Shown: piece by piece, positions 34,201-48,929 of the stretch
Layout: each line of letters begins with the position of its first letter
Position numbering within the stretch: the first letter of the stretch is position 1
NCBI RefSeq assembly: GCF_000143535.2
Contig: NC_037311.1
Location: forward strand, 2,666,001 to 2,730,000
Length of the DNA: 64,000 nt
Direction: 5' to 3'
From: Botrytis cinerea B05.10
Taxonomy: Eukaryota; Ascomycota; Leotiomycetes; Helotiales; Sclerotiniaceae
Notes under the pieces: model-generated
Databases searched by the model: none
The model's input: the letters and a program-made list of their open reading frames with translations, nothing else
What the model was told of the DNA's origin: nothing
Made by a program: the position numbers and the translations under genes

Positions 34201-37200
34201 CGTTACGCTGTGTTCAACGATGACGGAAGTCTAGCGGAACTAAAGGGATTCGAAGTAAAGCGAAGAGGAGAACTGAAGCTTATTAAGATTTTCCAACAAC
34301 AAATCTTCAAATTCTTCTTGGAGGGTACAACTCTTGAAGAGACGTATCAAGCAGTGGCGAAAGTTGCGAATCAATGGCTCGATGTTTTAGATTCGAAAGG
34401 AAGAACTCTCGCCGACGCAGAACTTATCGACCTCATTTGCGAGAACAGAAGTATGTCAAAGAGTTTGGAGGAATATGGCACACAAAAGTCAACTTCAATC
34501 ACTACTGCAAAGCGCTTGGCGGAGTTCCTAGGTGAGCAAATGGTAAAAGATAAAGGTTTGAATTGCAAGTATATTATCTGCGCCAAACCAAAGCATGCAC
34601 CGGTGACAGAACGAGCTGTCCCGGTTGCTATCTTCTCATCGGATATTTCAGTAAAGCGACATTTTCTGCGCAAATGGCTTAAGGAGGATCCTACAGATAT
34701 GGATCCAAGAGCGCTCTTAGATTGGGATTATTACTCTGAACGTCTTGGATCTGTCATTCAGAAACTTATTACCATTCCTGCAGCTCTTCAAAAATGTTCA
34801 AATCCAGTTCCCAGAGTAGCACATCCAGATTGGCTACAGAGAAGAATCAGAATCAAGGATGACAAGATGAAGCAAAAGAAAATGACTGACATGTTTACCA
34901 AAACTCCCCTTGAAGACATATCAAACCTACAGGATCCAAGAATGGCCGATATGGAAGACTTCGGAACGCAACTTCTGAAGCCTAAGACTTTGGGCTCTCA
35001 GCTTAATGCAGCCTCGCAGAAGCCTATGAAGAGAAAGTCTCCTGAACCTGCGGTAGCAGTCTCCATAAACCCATTTGCAGCACTCCCAGATAAGATGCCG
35101 TCAGCAAGCGAAGACTATGAAGGGTTTCTAGAGTATCAAAAACAAAAATGGAAAATTCAGAAACAGGCGAGAATACGACGTCGACATCTTTTCGGTGAGA
35201 ATCGTGGCGCTCAAAGCAATATTGCGACTACTTTCCAGAATCAGGCTGAACAGCTATTCAAGAGTACGTGGCAGGTGTTACAATTGAGAGGCACTGAAAG
35301 TCCGGGTATTGTTCTTGCGTTCGTTCTTATTGACTCGAAGGTACATACATTGAAAGTCAAGGTTCCGAGAACGGTTTTCCTTAATTTGAAAGGCAAAGAA
35401 TTACCCGATATTGAAATTGATGGCTGTGAGGCTGAGAAAGTTACTCATACACTGCCGAACGGACATCCATCAGTCCATCTTTTCAAACTCACAATGTCCG
35501 AAGATGTTTATGTAAACGAAGCGCAAAAGATATCTTTACTTTTCAATCATCCAAGTGTGGAAGGTGTATATGAAAAGCAGGTTCCATTAAACGTTCGTGC
35601 TGTTCTTCAATTGGGAAGTTTATGTACATTCGATGACACTCAGCCTGGTGTCTTGGGAAGAGGTCTTGAGCAAGGCTTTGATTTATCTGGACTCCGTCGC
35701 TCGTCGCCAAAAAACCCATATCTTTCAAATTCGTCAATGGAATACCTCTACCTTTACCATGTCATCGCTGGTGATAGACAAGTCTTTGCACTTTTCTCGA
35801 CTTCAAAAGAACAGGCACATGTTGTCATTCTACAGAAGACCAAGGTTGCCGAGCAAGATCTTCCTAATATCGCGAAAACTTATGCGGATGCAATTGCCAA
35901 ACGCCATCAAGATGCAAAAGGAGAAGTCTGGCAACATTGCTTCGAATATCAAGAAAAGATACAGTTCAAGATCAGCCAAGTCACAACAAGAAGGAAAGCA
36001 TTACTTGAAGTCGGTGACCTTGTCAAGAAAATGAAGAATGATGAGTCTAAGCCACTCATGCTCGTTGTTCAATCCCCACAGAGGAGATTACTTGTACATG
36101 ATGTGCCCATCTTGGGAGACTTGCCAATACTTCCTCTGAAGTCCGACGTTCAGGACAGTAAACTTCCTCCACTAAACTGGCAATCTGTCATAGCAAAGCG
36201 CTTGGTCAGCCATTACCTAAACCTCGGGGAATGGGTTATTCATCTGACTGAGCTCGCGAGATATGGAGATGTTCCACTTTGCAATCTCGAAAGAGACGAT
36301 CCTCGTTTCTTGATTGATGTGGCTTATGCTAGAAGACTGCAAAGGAGTAATGTTGTTTTATGGTGGTCTGGTGGCCCAAAGCCAGATCATGCCGGATATG
36401 AACTCGATGATGTTCTTGGTGGTCTTGATACCGTTCAAATGCCTTCGGTCAATAATCCTGGTACTTATCCATCAGTTTGTATTGAACTTGACGTTAGAAA
36501 TTTGGCTATCAATACTATCTTGACGTCATCTCTGATCAACGAACTCGAGGGAAGCGACTCGATATCTTTCAACCCTGCTGCGCCATCAGACGATGCTCCT
36601 AGCGACGGTACCAATGTTCTCTACGCCGAGAACGCCTTTGCTACTGCCGGTGTTACAGTTCTTAGAGAGATGGTTAAAGCTTGGTGGACTGAAGCTTGCA
36701 GAGGCAGTAGCATGGCGGATATCATGGTGCAGCATCTTGTCCGCTGGGTTGAAAATCCAGACTCCTTCCTCTACGATCGTTCATTGCATTACTACGTGCA
36801 AATGATGTCTCGAAAGGCTTTCCAACAACTCATGACCGATTTCAGGCGTGTCGGATCTCATGTCGTATTTGCGAACTCGAATCGACTTCTGCTACAAACC
36901 ACCAAAGCCGAAGTCGGAAATGCATATGCATACAGTCAATATATCCTCAAATCTATCAAGGCAAAGCCACTTTTCCATTTTCTAGACCTCGAAATCAAGG
37001 AGTATTGGGATTATCTAGTTTGGTACGATGAATTTAACTACGGCGGTAAAGGCTGCTCGGAAGTCGTCGAAGCTGAAAACCAAGCGCTGGATAATATCAT
37101 GCATTGGCAACTGAGTAATTTCCTCCCCGATAAACTACAACAAATCTTCAATGATTGGGTTCTAGAATTCATTGATATAATGCATGGTCTCAAGAAACCA

Positions 37201-37971
37201 CGTCTTGGTATTGATTCTACCCCTCGAGCCACACAAATCCCAGTCCGAAATCTAGGGGATGACAAGGAGGATAAAATCATTCTCGGAAAGAGTTTCGAAA
37301 AGCCACTCAAGAAACAAATTGCCGGCATCATTCGCAGACAAAAAGACGAAATGCTCCATCCCGAACTCGCAGAAGATTATAAATTCCCCGTTCTTCCTGG
37401 CTCACATCTCAAATCCACAAACCCGGCGCTAGAACTCGTAAAGAGTCTTATGCAGGTTCTTTCTCTCGACAAAAATATCACACTCGAGGCTCGTCTCCTG
37501 CGAAAAGAACTCTTAGAAATGTTTGAAATACGCGAATTTTCCAACGCTGCTAAATTTCAGAATCCTTCCACTTCTGCGAAACTCTTCAGCGTCGTCTGTG
37601 ATTCTTGTACGACATCGAGAGATATGGATTTTTGCCGTGATGAAGATTTACTTCCTAATAGTGAAGGAAGTTGGAGCTGGAAATGTCTATTCTGTAATGG
37701 AGAGTTTGAACATCTAGGCATTGAAGAAAGAATTATCGGAGAGGTGATGGGATGTGTGGGGGAGTGGGTGGGCCAAGATTTAAAATGTGTTAGGTGTAAA
37801 GGATTGAAGGTCAATGATCTGAGACAGGGTTGTGGGTGTGGAGGAGAGTGGGGCGAAAGTGTAGATAAAGGGGATGTGAAAATGAAGGTTGAAGGGTGGG
37901 GGAGAGTGGCAAGGTCTTATGGGTTGAGAATGCTGGGGGCGGTTGTCGAAGAGGTTTTGGGAGGTCTATAA
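31203..37971 (+). CDS. pol2: DNA polymerase epsilon catalytic subunit
   Basis: Exons 31203-31807, 31862-32004 and 32057-37971, 2220 aa, close to the 2222 of yeast Pol2. Introns of 54 and 52 nt both restore family sequence (TYAEVARSANAGFDLFDD and VMIDQDIRTGKWYSVEAKHG). The B-family replicative polymerase has an exonuclease domain with motif DIETTK starting at Asp286. Polymerase motifs are A (DVASMYPNIM, Asp637), B ([21 protein letters not shown] region) and C (ELDTDGIWCM, Asp872 and Asp874). The inactive C-terminal half is complete and ends in two Cys clusters: CDSC..., C...C in WKCLFCNGEF, then CVRCKGLK and GCGCGG. These are metal/Fe-S binding in this family. The enzyme synthesises the leading strand in the nucleus with proofreading. 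All catalytic residues I can check are present. Confidence 0.98.
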
Positions 37972-38558
37972 GTTGGGTGATTGGCGGTGGCTTGGAGTTA
38001 TCTCTAGGATTGCTTTGGCGTGTTTATAGGGGCTTTGCTTTTGTTGGAAACGGAATGGGATTGGTCGGTGCAGAAATATTTACTACATGACGTTTTGTAT
38101 TCATATAGTATTTAATCAAAAACTTCTATTCGCTATTCTAGCACCCAGGTTTATTAATGCACATCAAACGTTTCATTATTATATATTTTCCTTTAAGATA
38201 CATACACACTCACGCCATGAGATCAAACATCACCAGTTTTCTCAGCCGTAGCTCAGGAGAGTCCAAAAACAGTACTTCCGTGGTGGTCCAATAAGACGAT
38301 CTGTTTTAAATATACTCGCTTGATGTAGACACCACGTTTACGTACCGATTGATCGATGATATCTTCTCAACACCAAAATTCATTAATAAAATATTGCGAA
38401 GACAATGTTAGAAATGAACTAAGAGCTAATACCGGACTCTAAGATCTACCCTCTCAATATGAATCTGAATACAAGTCCCTTATTGTATTCCCCCAGATTA
38501 CCCGCCAGTCACTGGACTACGACTCGTCGTTCCTTCTCCATCATTCAAATATCTGAAC
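37972..38558. other. Convergent intergenic spacer
   Basis: This lies between the stop of POL2 (plus) and the stop of the SDR gene (minus). It should carry both 3' untranslated regions. No gene is seen. Confidence 0.5.
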
Positions 38559-39561
38559 TCAATGACTTCTAATCAACTTCGCCAATCCCTCAAACAACTC
38601 CCGTCTCTTTTTAGAAATTTCCAAAGTTCTATCATCAGAAGCTACATCTTGGATTAAAATGGTGTCTTCACCACTGCATAGACCGATGTATGATTCGGCT
38701 ATAAATTCGCCGATGGGCATACCTAGCCTACGGCCGTGAGGTCCCATATAATCATGGAGTTCGGCTGGCGTGAGTGTTAATTTGGGCGAGATAAGCAGTA
38801 AGGAAGTGACAGGTGGGAAAGTTGAAGTGGAGGAAGGATGTGTGAAAAGAGAAGATAAGAGCAGGTGACGGAATATTGGAGACAGAATGGCGGGGGGGGG
38901 ATAGAAGGACGAGCATTAAACTTACTTTGAACCATAGGAGGAGATAATTCGATGACCTTTACTGACGTGTCTCGAAGGTCATCCCTCAAGCAAAGAATGA
39001 ATGAGTTGAGAGCTGCTTTAGAAGCGGAGTAACCTGTTAAAGTTGCGGCTGGCACCACGGCCAGGTTTGAAGTGGTGCTTTTATCCAGTTAACTGATGTT
39101 CGTTTCCCAAAATAGACGTCACATGAAGTTTGAAACGGGGTAACGAACTAGATGAAGCTGGTCTCATGATTTTTCTCCAGAAGATAGGGAAGAAAAGCGT
39201 GAGTTAATACCACAGAACTGGTAAAATTCACATGCATCTCATAGTTGAAGGCCTTAAGATCGACACTTTCAGGCTTAGAAAAATCATGTTTCCGTTGATA
39301 TCCTGCGTTGAGGAAGATGCAATCGATATCGGGAGAGCTCTCAATCACGTCAGCTGCAAATTGAGAGGCTCTCTCAGTATCACCAATATCGAAAGAGATT
39401 GCTCCCGCTTTATCGCCGTGCTTGGCTACAAACTCATCGAGACGATCCTTGCGACGACCGACGACGGTGACTTTACATTCTTGAATGAGACGTTCAGCCA
39501 ATGCGAGACCGATTCCAGATGTAGCTCCAATGAGGAGAACGTGTTTATATGGGAATGACAT
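38559..39561 (-). CDS. Short-chain dehydrogenase/reductase (SDR)
   Basis: Exons, minus strand: 39561-39149, 39077-38926 and 38764-38559, 256 aa. The two introns (71 and 161 nt) join TSFI-Y-TTSNLAVVPA and MVQ-T-ELHDYMGPHGR in frame. Classical SDR features are the nucleotide-binding GATSGIG (about residues 12-18), the FLNAG segment, catalytic Ser141 in YTTSN, and Tyr154-x3-Lys158 in GYSASK. An Arg-rich segment after the second strand (VVGRRKDR) favours NADP(H). The remainder (SPPMVQTELHDYMG, then ESYIGLCSGEDTILIQDV) resembles the DltE-like group of fungal SDRs. Substrate is not predictable. The gene is transcribed away from the Zn2Cys6 regulator 0.65 kb upstream. Confidence 0.92.
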
Positions 39562-39694
39562 TCTGAGAGGTTGGTATAGTTTTTGCTAATATGGAATAAT
39601 GGATGAATGATACATGAAATACTGTGATAGTTTGACACATCGAGAAGTGATAACTGGCTTTCACAAAAATCTTTATATGATTTGCACCAAGGAG

Positions 39695-40003
39695 TTAATT
39701 ACCGTAAGTCCTCCTATTGTCATGGATCGGACTTTGAGATGGACTAAACATGACTACTATTAGAGCTCTATTTGAATTTGAAGGCATGATGTCTATACCG
39801 CACTCCGTCTCTAATTTAGGTGGTGGATTGGAGATGAAGTTCATGGCCAATACCTTAATGATTTTCATTGGTCGAAGGACTAGCGTCGAAATGTATCCCA
39901 AAATAGGTAAAGCGTGTGGTGCATGCGGATCCGTCTTAGGAGTGAAGTTAGTAACACCCTTTTCCAAACTCTCCATTGCTGACTTGTTAAGCTCGAAGAA
40001 CAT
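39695..40003 (-). CDS. Possible small hypothetical protein
   Basis: An ATG-started frame of 102 codons (MFFELNKSAMESLEKGV) lies between the divergent SDR and Zn2Cys6 genes. It has one hydrophobic stretch (LPILGYISTLVLRPMKIIKV) that could be membrane-seeking. I recognise no family. It may be a real short gene, an exon of something larger, or chance. Confidence 0.28.
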   Translation of the reverse strand: MFFELNKSAMESLEKGVTNFTPKTDPHAPHALPILGYISTLVLRPMKIIKVLAMNFISNPPPKLETECGIDIMPSNSNRALIVVMFSPSQSPIHDNRRTYGN

Positions 40004-40211
40004 CGGATAGTCTTCTTACATGTAGTGAAGAGTCACCAAATTCAAGTTCAAGTACAATCAACCAGCTAATCAGTCAGATTGTCTAAGTTTGGGTGATTAT
40101 TTGCGGAGTAGTCTTGTTCGCTTAATTTGATAAAATCACACCTATTGAATTTTCCATCGCGGCATCATCAATTTCCGAGTTTCGTTGGTTTCTCGGTGTG
40201 GAATCATCATT

Positions 40212-41787
40212 ATGTCCTTTCGTGGAAAACCATCTAAGGCTTGCGAAAGATGTAGAGCTCGGAGACTTAAGGTATTCCTAACCGCGATCTTTCTTAGTAC
40301 CACATGGTTAACATTCGTCGCAGTGTGACCTTGCACCCGTGACTTGTGGCTCATGCCTCAGAGCCAAGGTGATTTGCACTGGATATCGGGATACCGAAAA
40401 GCTCCGCATTAGAGATGAAACCGATAGCCTACATAGGAAAGCGGCGGGTGTGCGTCGGTGCATCAATGGAGACGATGGACGGCATTTGCTAGTGTTGAAA
40501 GTAGGATCCGCCAATGCCGGACCACGTTATCTTCCATTGGCACTCGATGTTCAGGCGAAAGAGTTATTCTTTGACCATTATATTTTTGCAGGTCAAATTA
40601 ACGGATCAGGGGGTTGGGATTTTCTGAGACCATACCATCAATCGGAGAAAGCACCTGTATATTTGCAGTTAACGATAGATGCTGCCAGTTTGGCGTATCT
40701 TTCACATCAGTTCGGCTCGCAAAAGGCGCGCTTAATTGCTTTAGAAAGATACACGGCTGCTCTTGGAGTCATGGGTAAAGTATTGAAATCACCTGAAGCA
40801 TCAAAGGAAATAACGACACTCTTCGCAGCACTACTTTTGGATTTGTTCGAGAAGCTGTCAACTACTCAACCTCTTGGAAATCGAGGGTGGAGTAGCCACT
40901 TAAGAGGAGCTCTGGCTATATCTGAAAAATGCGGGGACCAATTTACTACATCAAATTCTGCAATGCGTGCTCTCACACGATTGAGTTCAAATTTGCTCAT
41001 CACCTCTCTCGCGGCGGGTACTTCTCTCCCGAGTGGTTTCTTTCGCCTCCGGGGATACTTCGAAGAGAGTCTTTGCATCGAGGTTTCTAGAAATCCCAAA
41101 TGGCAATTGTCACAAATAATGGCACAATATGTCAATCTGCAAAGCAATATTCGGAATGGAGAACGCGCTAGGGAAGGTTCTCTTCGAGAAGCAAGAGAAT
41201 TGGATTGCATCCTTAAGACTTTCTCTGACCGCGATGTAAGAATCAAACAAATATTCAAGAGCGTACCGTCCAGGATGGTGTATGGAAACGCCTACTATTC
41301 ATACCCTGATAGACATTCAACCCAAATCTGGAATATTGTAAGACTGGCTCACGTTTTAGTGGTGAACTTTCTCGTAGCAAACGCCACGACTGAGATGGAC
41401 CGTTTAGAGTATCTTACCAAAGTAGATGAGATCGCGTCCAACATTTGTGCTTCTGCTCCACAATATCTCGACTGTATGGGTGTTGTAAAGTCGATTGGAC
41501 AATTAGAATTACTGCATCCGGTTGTTCCATCGCATAATTCTTGCACGTCACATACACCTTCACACAGATTGGCTTGCTATACACTTATATTCCCACTTTA
41601 CGTAGCTGGATTTGTCAGACACTCTAACCCGAGCATATGGAAATGGGCTACTGAAAAACTTCATCATATCGGCAGTCATTTTGGTATTCGAAATGCTGAA
41701 CTTGTAGCTCAAATTCTTGAGAAAAGAAGCGAGAGCGATCCGTGGAAAGTATATGCCCTGCTTGGCAGCTATGCATTCGGTGCTTGA
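40212..41787 (+). CDS. Zn2Cys6 fungal transcription factor
   Basis: Exons 40212-40271 and 40324-41787, 507 aa. The 60-nt first exon (MSFRGKPSKACERCRARRLK) joins CDLAPVTCGSC in frame and completes the binuclear cluster: Cys11, Cys14, Cys21, Cys28, Cys31, Cys38. Without this exon the reading frame appears to lack its DNA-binding domain. The rest is a helical regulatory region of the C6-factor type with no further motif I can name (for example VQAKELFFDHYIFAG, then a middle homology-like LRGALAISEK). Such factors often control neighbouring genes; the SDR upstream and the esterase downstream are candidates, which is inference. Confidence 0.9.
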
Positions 41788-42720
41788 AGGTAATTTGAAA
41801 AGGCTAATCTTTCGAATTCCTCGGTCAAGGTCCCTCTGGTCTAAAGGTGGCGGCTTGGCACTCAATTTGGGGTTGTGAAGCGATTCCTACCCCATTCACA
41901 ATGGTAATCCTACCCCAGACGGAAACAGTTCTTCAATAAGACATAAATCCGATGCGTTTATCTGCTGAAGAATCACCCTTGCAATTAATCCCAGCTTTCA
42001 CGTTAACCCACGGCAATTCTGACTTCAATTATAGCCATACGTATCTCGCAAATAAGTATCTTTGCGGGTTTGAAAGTATATCACCATCCTTGACGGCCAC
42101 GCACTGAATCCATGTCTGAAGAAACATGAGATGAAATTTCAAGCCTTCCCTTTTCTAAGACGCAGAACCAAAAGCCAGTCTCCATTGGTTCCCCACTGAA
42201 TACTTTCGTTTGATCATCTATTTTACTCCATTTGCTCAATGAATCTGGAATATTTGAACACCTCGGTATCTTTCAAAGATTTGATGGAATCATAATCAAA
42301 TCTCCAGATTCTCTACCACCATCACGAAGTTCTAGAAAACGGTTAAATGTGGCAAAATTATATTGACAGACAATTCCATCCTGGTTCAACGCTATTACCA
42401 TGATTTCTTTTCATTCAAAGTGGTTAGTGCCGCCACATAACAATATACCTCGGAGTCCAACTTGATGGAACAATTGCGATTGGTGATTTCTTCAACGTTA
42501 CCTCGATAATCTCGACTTGGAGAATGTCCCGAGGGATTGCGAAGAATTGCAAATGTTGCGAATGCAATATTAATGATCACGAGATGATACTGATGTACCG
42601 TGAATACTATTATCGGCATGGCGAAAAAAAGTATAAAGTCACAGTGTTCGATCTCGAAATTATGAGATTATCGACTCATTCATCCAAGAAGATCTGAAGA
42701 ATTGAAACAAATATTACATC
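41788..42720. other. Intergenic; possible minus-strand gene remnant
   Basis: No intact gene. On the minus strand at about 42100-42330 there are protein-like fragments in shifting frames (DSIKSLKDTEVFKYSRFIEQ and ETGFWFCVLEKGRLEISSH), but the join is not convincing. The right end should contain the esterase promoter. Confidence 0.35.
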
Positions 42721-44462
<1,742 letters not shown>

Positions 44463-47143
44463 GAAGATAGATGCATTACATAATTCTATCAATTTTTTGG
44501 AGTTAGAAGTTAGTGATATCATGTATTGTCGTGCATCCTCGCGATGTGCATTACACTATACCAATGGCTTGGTTCGCGATTCGCTCTTAGAGTATTGCGT
44601 ACACCTTGCACATACATGCATACATATACAGCACATATGAGACAAAAATGTTGCTAGACGGTAAGCAAAGTATCCGAAATAGGAGATTTTTGACCTCTGA
44701 TTGCTTCTCTGGTGGTGGGGAAAGAATAGCTTATCTACTGGTCCAGCAATTGTTTGCGTCTAGACTTTGGAGTGAGATTGCTGACTTAAAAACATTACGC
44801 TTAACAGGTTGTGTCGAATTGTATACTTGCACCACACAATTGTTAATATATACATAGAAATTCAAGAATTCAGTGTGCATGAACTCGATGAAATGTCTCT
44901 CGCATGCAACTAACTGTTGTCTCGCAAGTACGTAAACAGCCGTTAGAGGAACACGAAAGGAACTCGAACGACTGGGGAAATCCGGACCCTGACTTAGGTA
45001 CATTTCGTATCACATTATGATGTCTCATAATATTGATCGTCTCACAATCGGTAAGTGGGATAATAATTTTCCGATGCTGATGCCGATACTGAGGCTGATG
45101 CTGATATTCATGCATAGCGTGACACGTGTAGTCTTAAGGGTTTTTTCTCACCGTAATCAATGCAAGCTTATCCCCGCGATCCTATTCGATTTCATTCATG
45201 TACTTGGAATGTACTCTTATTGTTCCCATAGAATATCAGCCTTGCTGACTTCGTGTAAGACTACCTTGCACTATCTACCTACCTACCACCCGGACAATTG
45301 AGCAAAAAGAATCAGACAAACAGGGTTTACATGGTTTTACAAGAGGCATATATTGGCTTTACACAGCCATCTCATCTCAGCAGCTTACCGTAGATTTATT
45401 GACATCAATATCGTTCCGAATATTGTTCCGAATATAACGAAACATTAATCACGAGCTGGTGGTGGAGTGAGTCAAAATGAAACGCGGAGTCGCGGAATAT
45501 ATTGCATGAGTATCAGCCCAGGCACAAGGCACACATCTTCTACATTCAAGACTTGGACACTCCGATCTTATGTCCTGTGCGACGTGTGATGTTTATCTGA
45601 AAGATGTTTAGATGAAGAGTCCTTGGTAGTGAAATATTTTATGCCTTGACCAAGGTTTCCGTTTCGTAGCTGAGTAGGAGCTATAGGTCGGCGAGAGCTG
45701 AGAGATAGGTCAGACGAACTGCATTGACCGACAACTCAGGGTGTGGATTGACATTTGTGTTCCCGTGGTAAGAGTAGCGAAAGCCCGAAAGCCTCAGCGG
45801 GAAGACGAAGGCTTGCAGAAGCGCCAAACTAGAACCGAGGGTGTGGATCGTAGGCTTGCAGTCTCCACGATCGAGCGAATGATTAGTAGTAGTGGATGTT
45901 TCTATTTGGGGACTTGATATCTTTTCGTTCCTGGAACTGAATCATTCATTGCATGTGAAAAGCTTCAATGTGGAAAATCAATATGCCATATGAGATGATA
46001 CGATATATTGTTCTGCTGTACTCGCTGGGATGGTTCGAAGATATCTTCTGCTTATTCTAGAATTCTTTGAATGGAAAGTCTATGGATGTTATTACTTAGA
46101 AGAGCTTGGCTCATTGTACTTGTAGAATGGCCCTGCTGTCTACGACTTCATTATCTATAGTATTTCAATCCATTGTACTCTCCTTGAACTTGAGTTTGAT
46201 ACTTGAAAAAAAGTATCGCGATGTGAAAATCATTTAAGCTTTTAAAATGCTAGCATACCGTCACTCACACAGATTAAGTGTCTCATTTATTTTTCGTCTT
46301 TTCGATTTTTCAATCTTTAAATCTTAAATTTTTTCATCTATCTATTTTAGTAGGATGGTATTAAAAACTTAATATGCAACATTCAGAAATTGAAAATTAA
46401 GAAGATCGAAAGACTTATAAATAGTCTTTTTTTTTTTTTTTTTTTTTTTTTTTTGAAAAAATTTAATGATTCGAATAATTGTAACATTTCTATATAAAAT
46501 AAAAAAGCTAAAAAGTAGAAAAATCGAACAATCGAAAAATGAAAAATATTTAATCTCTATAATAAACGCGAGGCATGCATTACTAAAGGTGGTATTGTTA
46601 AGAAGAGCGATCAAAGCTGACTCCTGTTTTTGGTACCGAAATTCATAAAAAGACAATACGTAATGTAGAACTAGAGCTGCGATGAAATGGGTCGATGTTG
46701 AGTATTAATCTATCAACTTTTTTAAATAGGAAATATTGGAGCGGCTAAACATGCACTACTAGCGGATAATTGGTTCGGGGCTTTCGCCACAAACCGGGGC
46801 TAAATGTTGTGCATAACGCATGTAGATTTTATCATATGTACATATACGGATCAAATAGCCGATTGCTACATTGCAGACAGCGAACACGAGAAAATTTCAA
46901 TATTTGTTTCAATTGCACAGATACATAAAAATAGCCCCAGATAAACAGAGGGAAAAACGTAACATCGCCCAGCTCGTATTGTGGCATGGCCCAATACAAT
47001 TCCACCATTGAATTAGGAAAGGGTCTTGAATCAAATCACGCCTCACCCCAATTTCTTCGAATTTAAAACTCCAGAAGAAAACTTCAGAACATAACAAACA
47101 AAGAAATATAGAAGATCAAAAACATCAAAACAATCTAAGACAA
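44463..47143. other. Intergenic 2.7 kb with long poly-T tract
   Basis: No gene could be supported. A run of 28 T lies at 46427-46454 within an AT-rich patch. Short open frames around 44600-45300 have no recognisable motif. Confidence 0.5.
46427..46454. repeat. Homopolymer T28
   Basis: Twenty-eight consecutive T, flanked by ATAGTC and GAAAAA. Read on the other strand it would be a poly-A tail-like tract, but no retroposed gene or target duplication was found next to it. Confidence 0.95.
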
Positions 47144-48677
47144 TCAAACAATTGAGCCTCCCTTCGAAGTACAGGTTGCGACGACCGAAGCCGGCGTTGT
47201 TGTCTTTGTGATCGTGATACTAGAGAAAGCGAGATGTTAGCAAGATTGGATTAAAGTATGAGACTGCTCTCATGGAATGAATTTCACGCAATGAAACATA
47301 CGCATACTTGTACGTGATTGTCGATGTGACCGTGGTAACGGTGAAAGTCTGGGTAGTCTTTGTTGATGTAGGAGTTGGTGCCGTTATCGTTGCAGTAGTT
47401 ACGCCGGTGCGGACAGTAACTGGTGCGGGTGTGCTATTGTTTTGTTAGATATTATATATTTGGGAAGAAAGATTTGTTCTTACACAGTAGTGACCGTAGT
47501 TAAAGTAGCTAGATAAGTGAAGTGCGTCAGTAAATTCTGGCATGTATCAAACAAAGTTCAGAAGGATAATCTTACATGTGCTAAAGAAAGTTGTAGTAGC
47601 AGCAGTACTGGTAATAGTGGATGTGATCCAATCAGATGTGGTTGTGTCAGTGACTGTTACGGTTGGAACATCTGGAGCTCGCTTCTTAAGCTTCTTCGCG
47701 ATGACACGACCAACAGCGCGACGTCCAAGAACATTAGTAATGTCAACAACAGCATCTCGGCTTTCAGGATTCGCCCTTGGAGCCGGGGTAATGACTGCAG
47801 CTGCGGGTGCTGGTATTGCAGTACGTTTAACAGAAGAATTGGATGTGATGCTTTGAGCCAAGAGAAGGAAATGGTAGTTGGGGTACACATCTTGCATGGG
47901 TGGTTTGGTGGGAAGTCTACACGAGGCTGTTCTCGTAACTGTAACGATGGGAAAAGTGTATTTTCTTGAAGTGATAGTCCGTGTGGAGGTTGTGGTCTTC
48001 GTTATTGTGACTTTATGGGGTGTGATTGTAACTGTCCTTTTGGCGGTAGCTGAAGCTTCGGTAACTGTAACAGCAGGAAGCGTGCTTGAATCTGTGTCGG
48101 TAATGGTAGTGGGAAGAGTTATTGACGGTGTCACCACATTCGTGATATTCACTAACGAATGTCAAATTCCCATAATTTGCTATCGAATTACTTGGAACGA
48201 CTTACCGGTTGGGATGTATGTTACTGTAGCTTGAGTTCCAACCGTGAGTTCAAATGTTCTCTGGGCGGCGAAAGAAGCTCCGTTCCCATTGTTGGCCAAA
48301 ATGACAATGGTCCAAGTTCCACTGTACATCTGATTTTTGGAGATGGGACTAACAAAGATTAGTAAAAGTGTCAAACTTGAAGAATCTCAAAGTGAAAATT
48401 ACCATGTTGAAAGCATATTGGTGCTGTCAGGTTGAGTTTCAATGTCACTGCACTCCCATGAATCATCATTAGGGGCAACAAGAATCACCTCAGCCTCGCC
48501 AGTGCATCCGGTGAATTGGGTGACGGCAGTGAAGTTGGAAGTATCCGCGCTATTGATGAAATAGTTACCTCCATTTTGGAAATCGATACCGTACGATGCA
48601 CAGTCTGCCTTGACATGAGTCAAGATAGATGTCAAAACAACGAACGTGTAAGAGAGATGAACGATTGGAGAAAACAT
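47144..48677 (-). CDS. Secreted Thr/Val-rich cell-surface-like protein
   Basis: Proposed exons, minus strand: 48677-48403, 48348-48206, 48151-47576, 47508-47484, 47433-47308, 47219-47144, 406 aa. Introns are 54, 54, 67, 50 and 88 nt, all GT...AG, and every join keeps frame. A signal peptide (MFSPIVHLSYTFVVLTSILTH) is followed by a ~110-residue N-terminal domain with Cys pairs (KADCASYGIDFQNGGNYFI, FTGCTGEAEVILVAPNDDSW, YSGTWTIVILANNGNG). The rest is low-complexity, rich in TVT/TTT strings with two KR or KKR dibasic sites (VGRVIAKKLKKRAPDVP), probably O-glycosylated and Kex2-cleaved. The fourth exon is only 25 nt. The N-terminal domain resembles many uncharacterised ascomycete secreted proteins. 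No GPI signal is evident at the C-terminus. Exact 3' exons are less certain than the first three. Confidence 0.75.
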
Positions 48678-48929
48678 GATGAAGAACGAAATGATGGTGA
48701 ATGATGAATGTGATGAGTGTAAGTTACGATTGGGTTCGCGGGGTCATATAGCAACTTTGATATCTGAGAGTTCTTTATGAGCTGGATCGACTGGATCTGA
48801 GCTGTTCCGCTCCTCGCCGAGCCTATCCAAAAAAAGAATCATGCCGCATTTACATGAATAGAATCGTAGACAATACTACACAGTATTCTCCAAGGTTATT
48901 TAGAACATTGACAGATTCCATCTGACAAA

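Noticed and set aside
42100..42330. Protein-like fragments on the minus strand upstream of the esterase
   Set aside because: The fragments lie in different frames with a TAA and TGA between, and I could not name a family; too weak to call a pseudogene.
45640..45870. GC-richer segment examined for a tRNA or structured RNA
   Set aside because: No cloverleaf, T-loop consensus or paired arms could be assembled.
46427..46660. Poly-A-like tract as the tail of a retroposed sequence (minus strand)
   Set aside because: No target-site duplication and no recognisable LINE, SINE or processed-gene sequence upstream of the tract.
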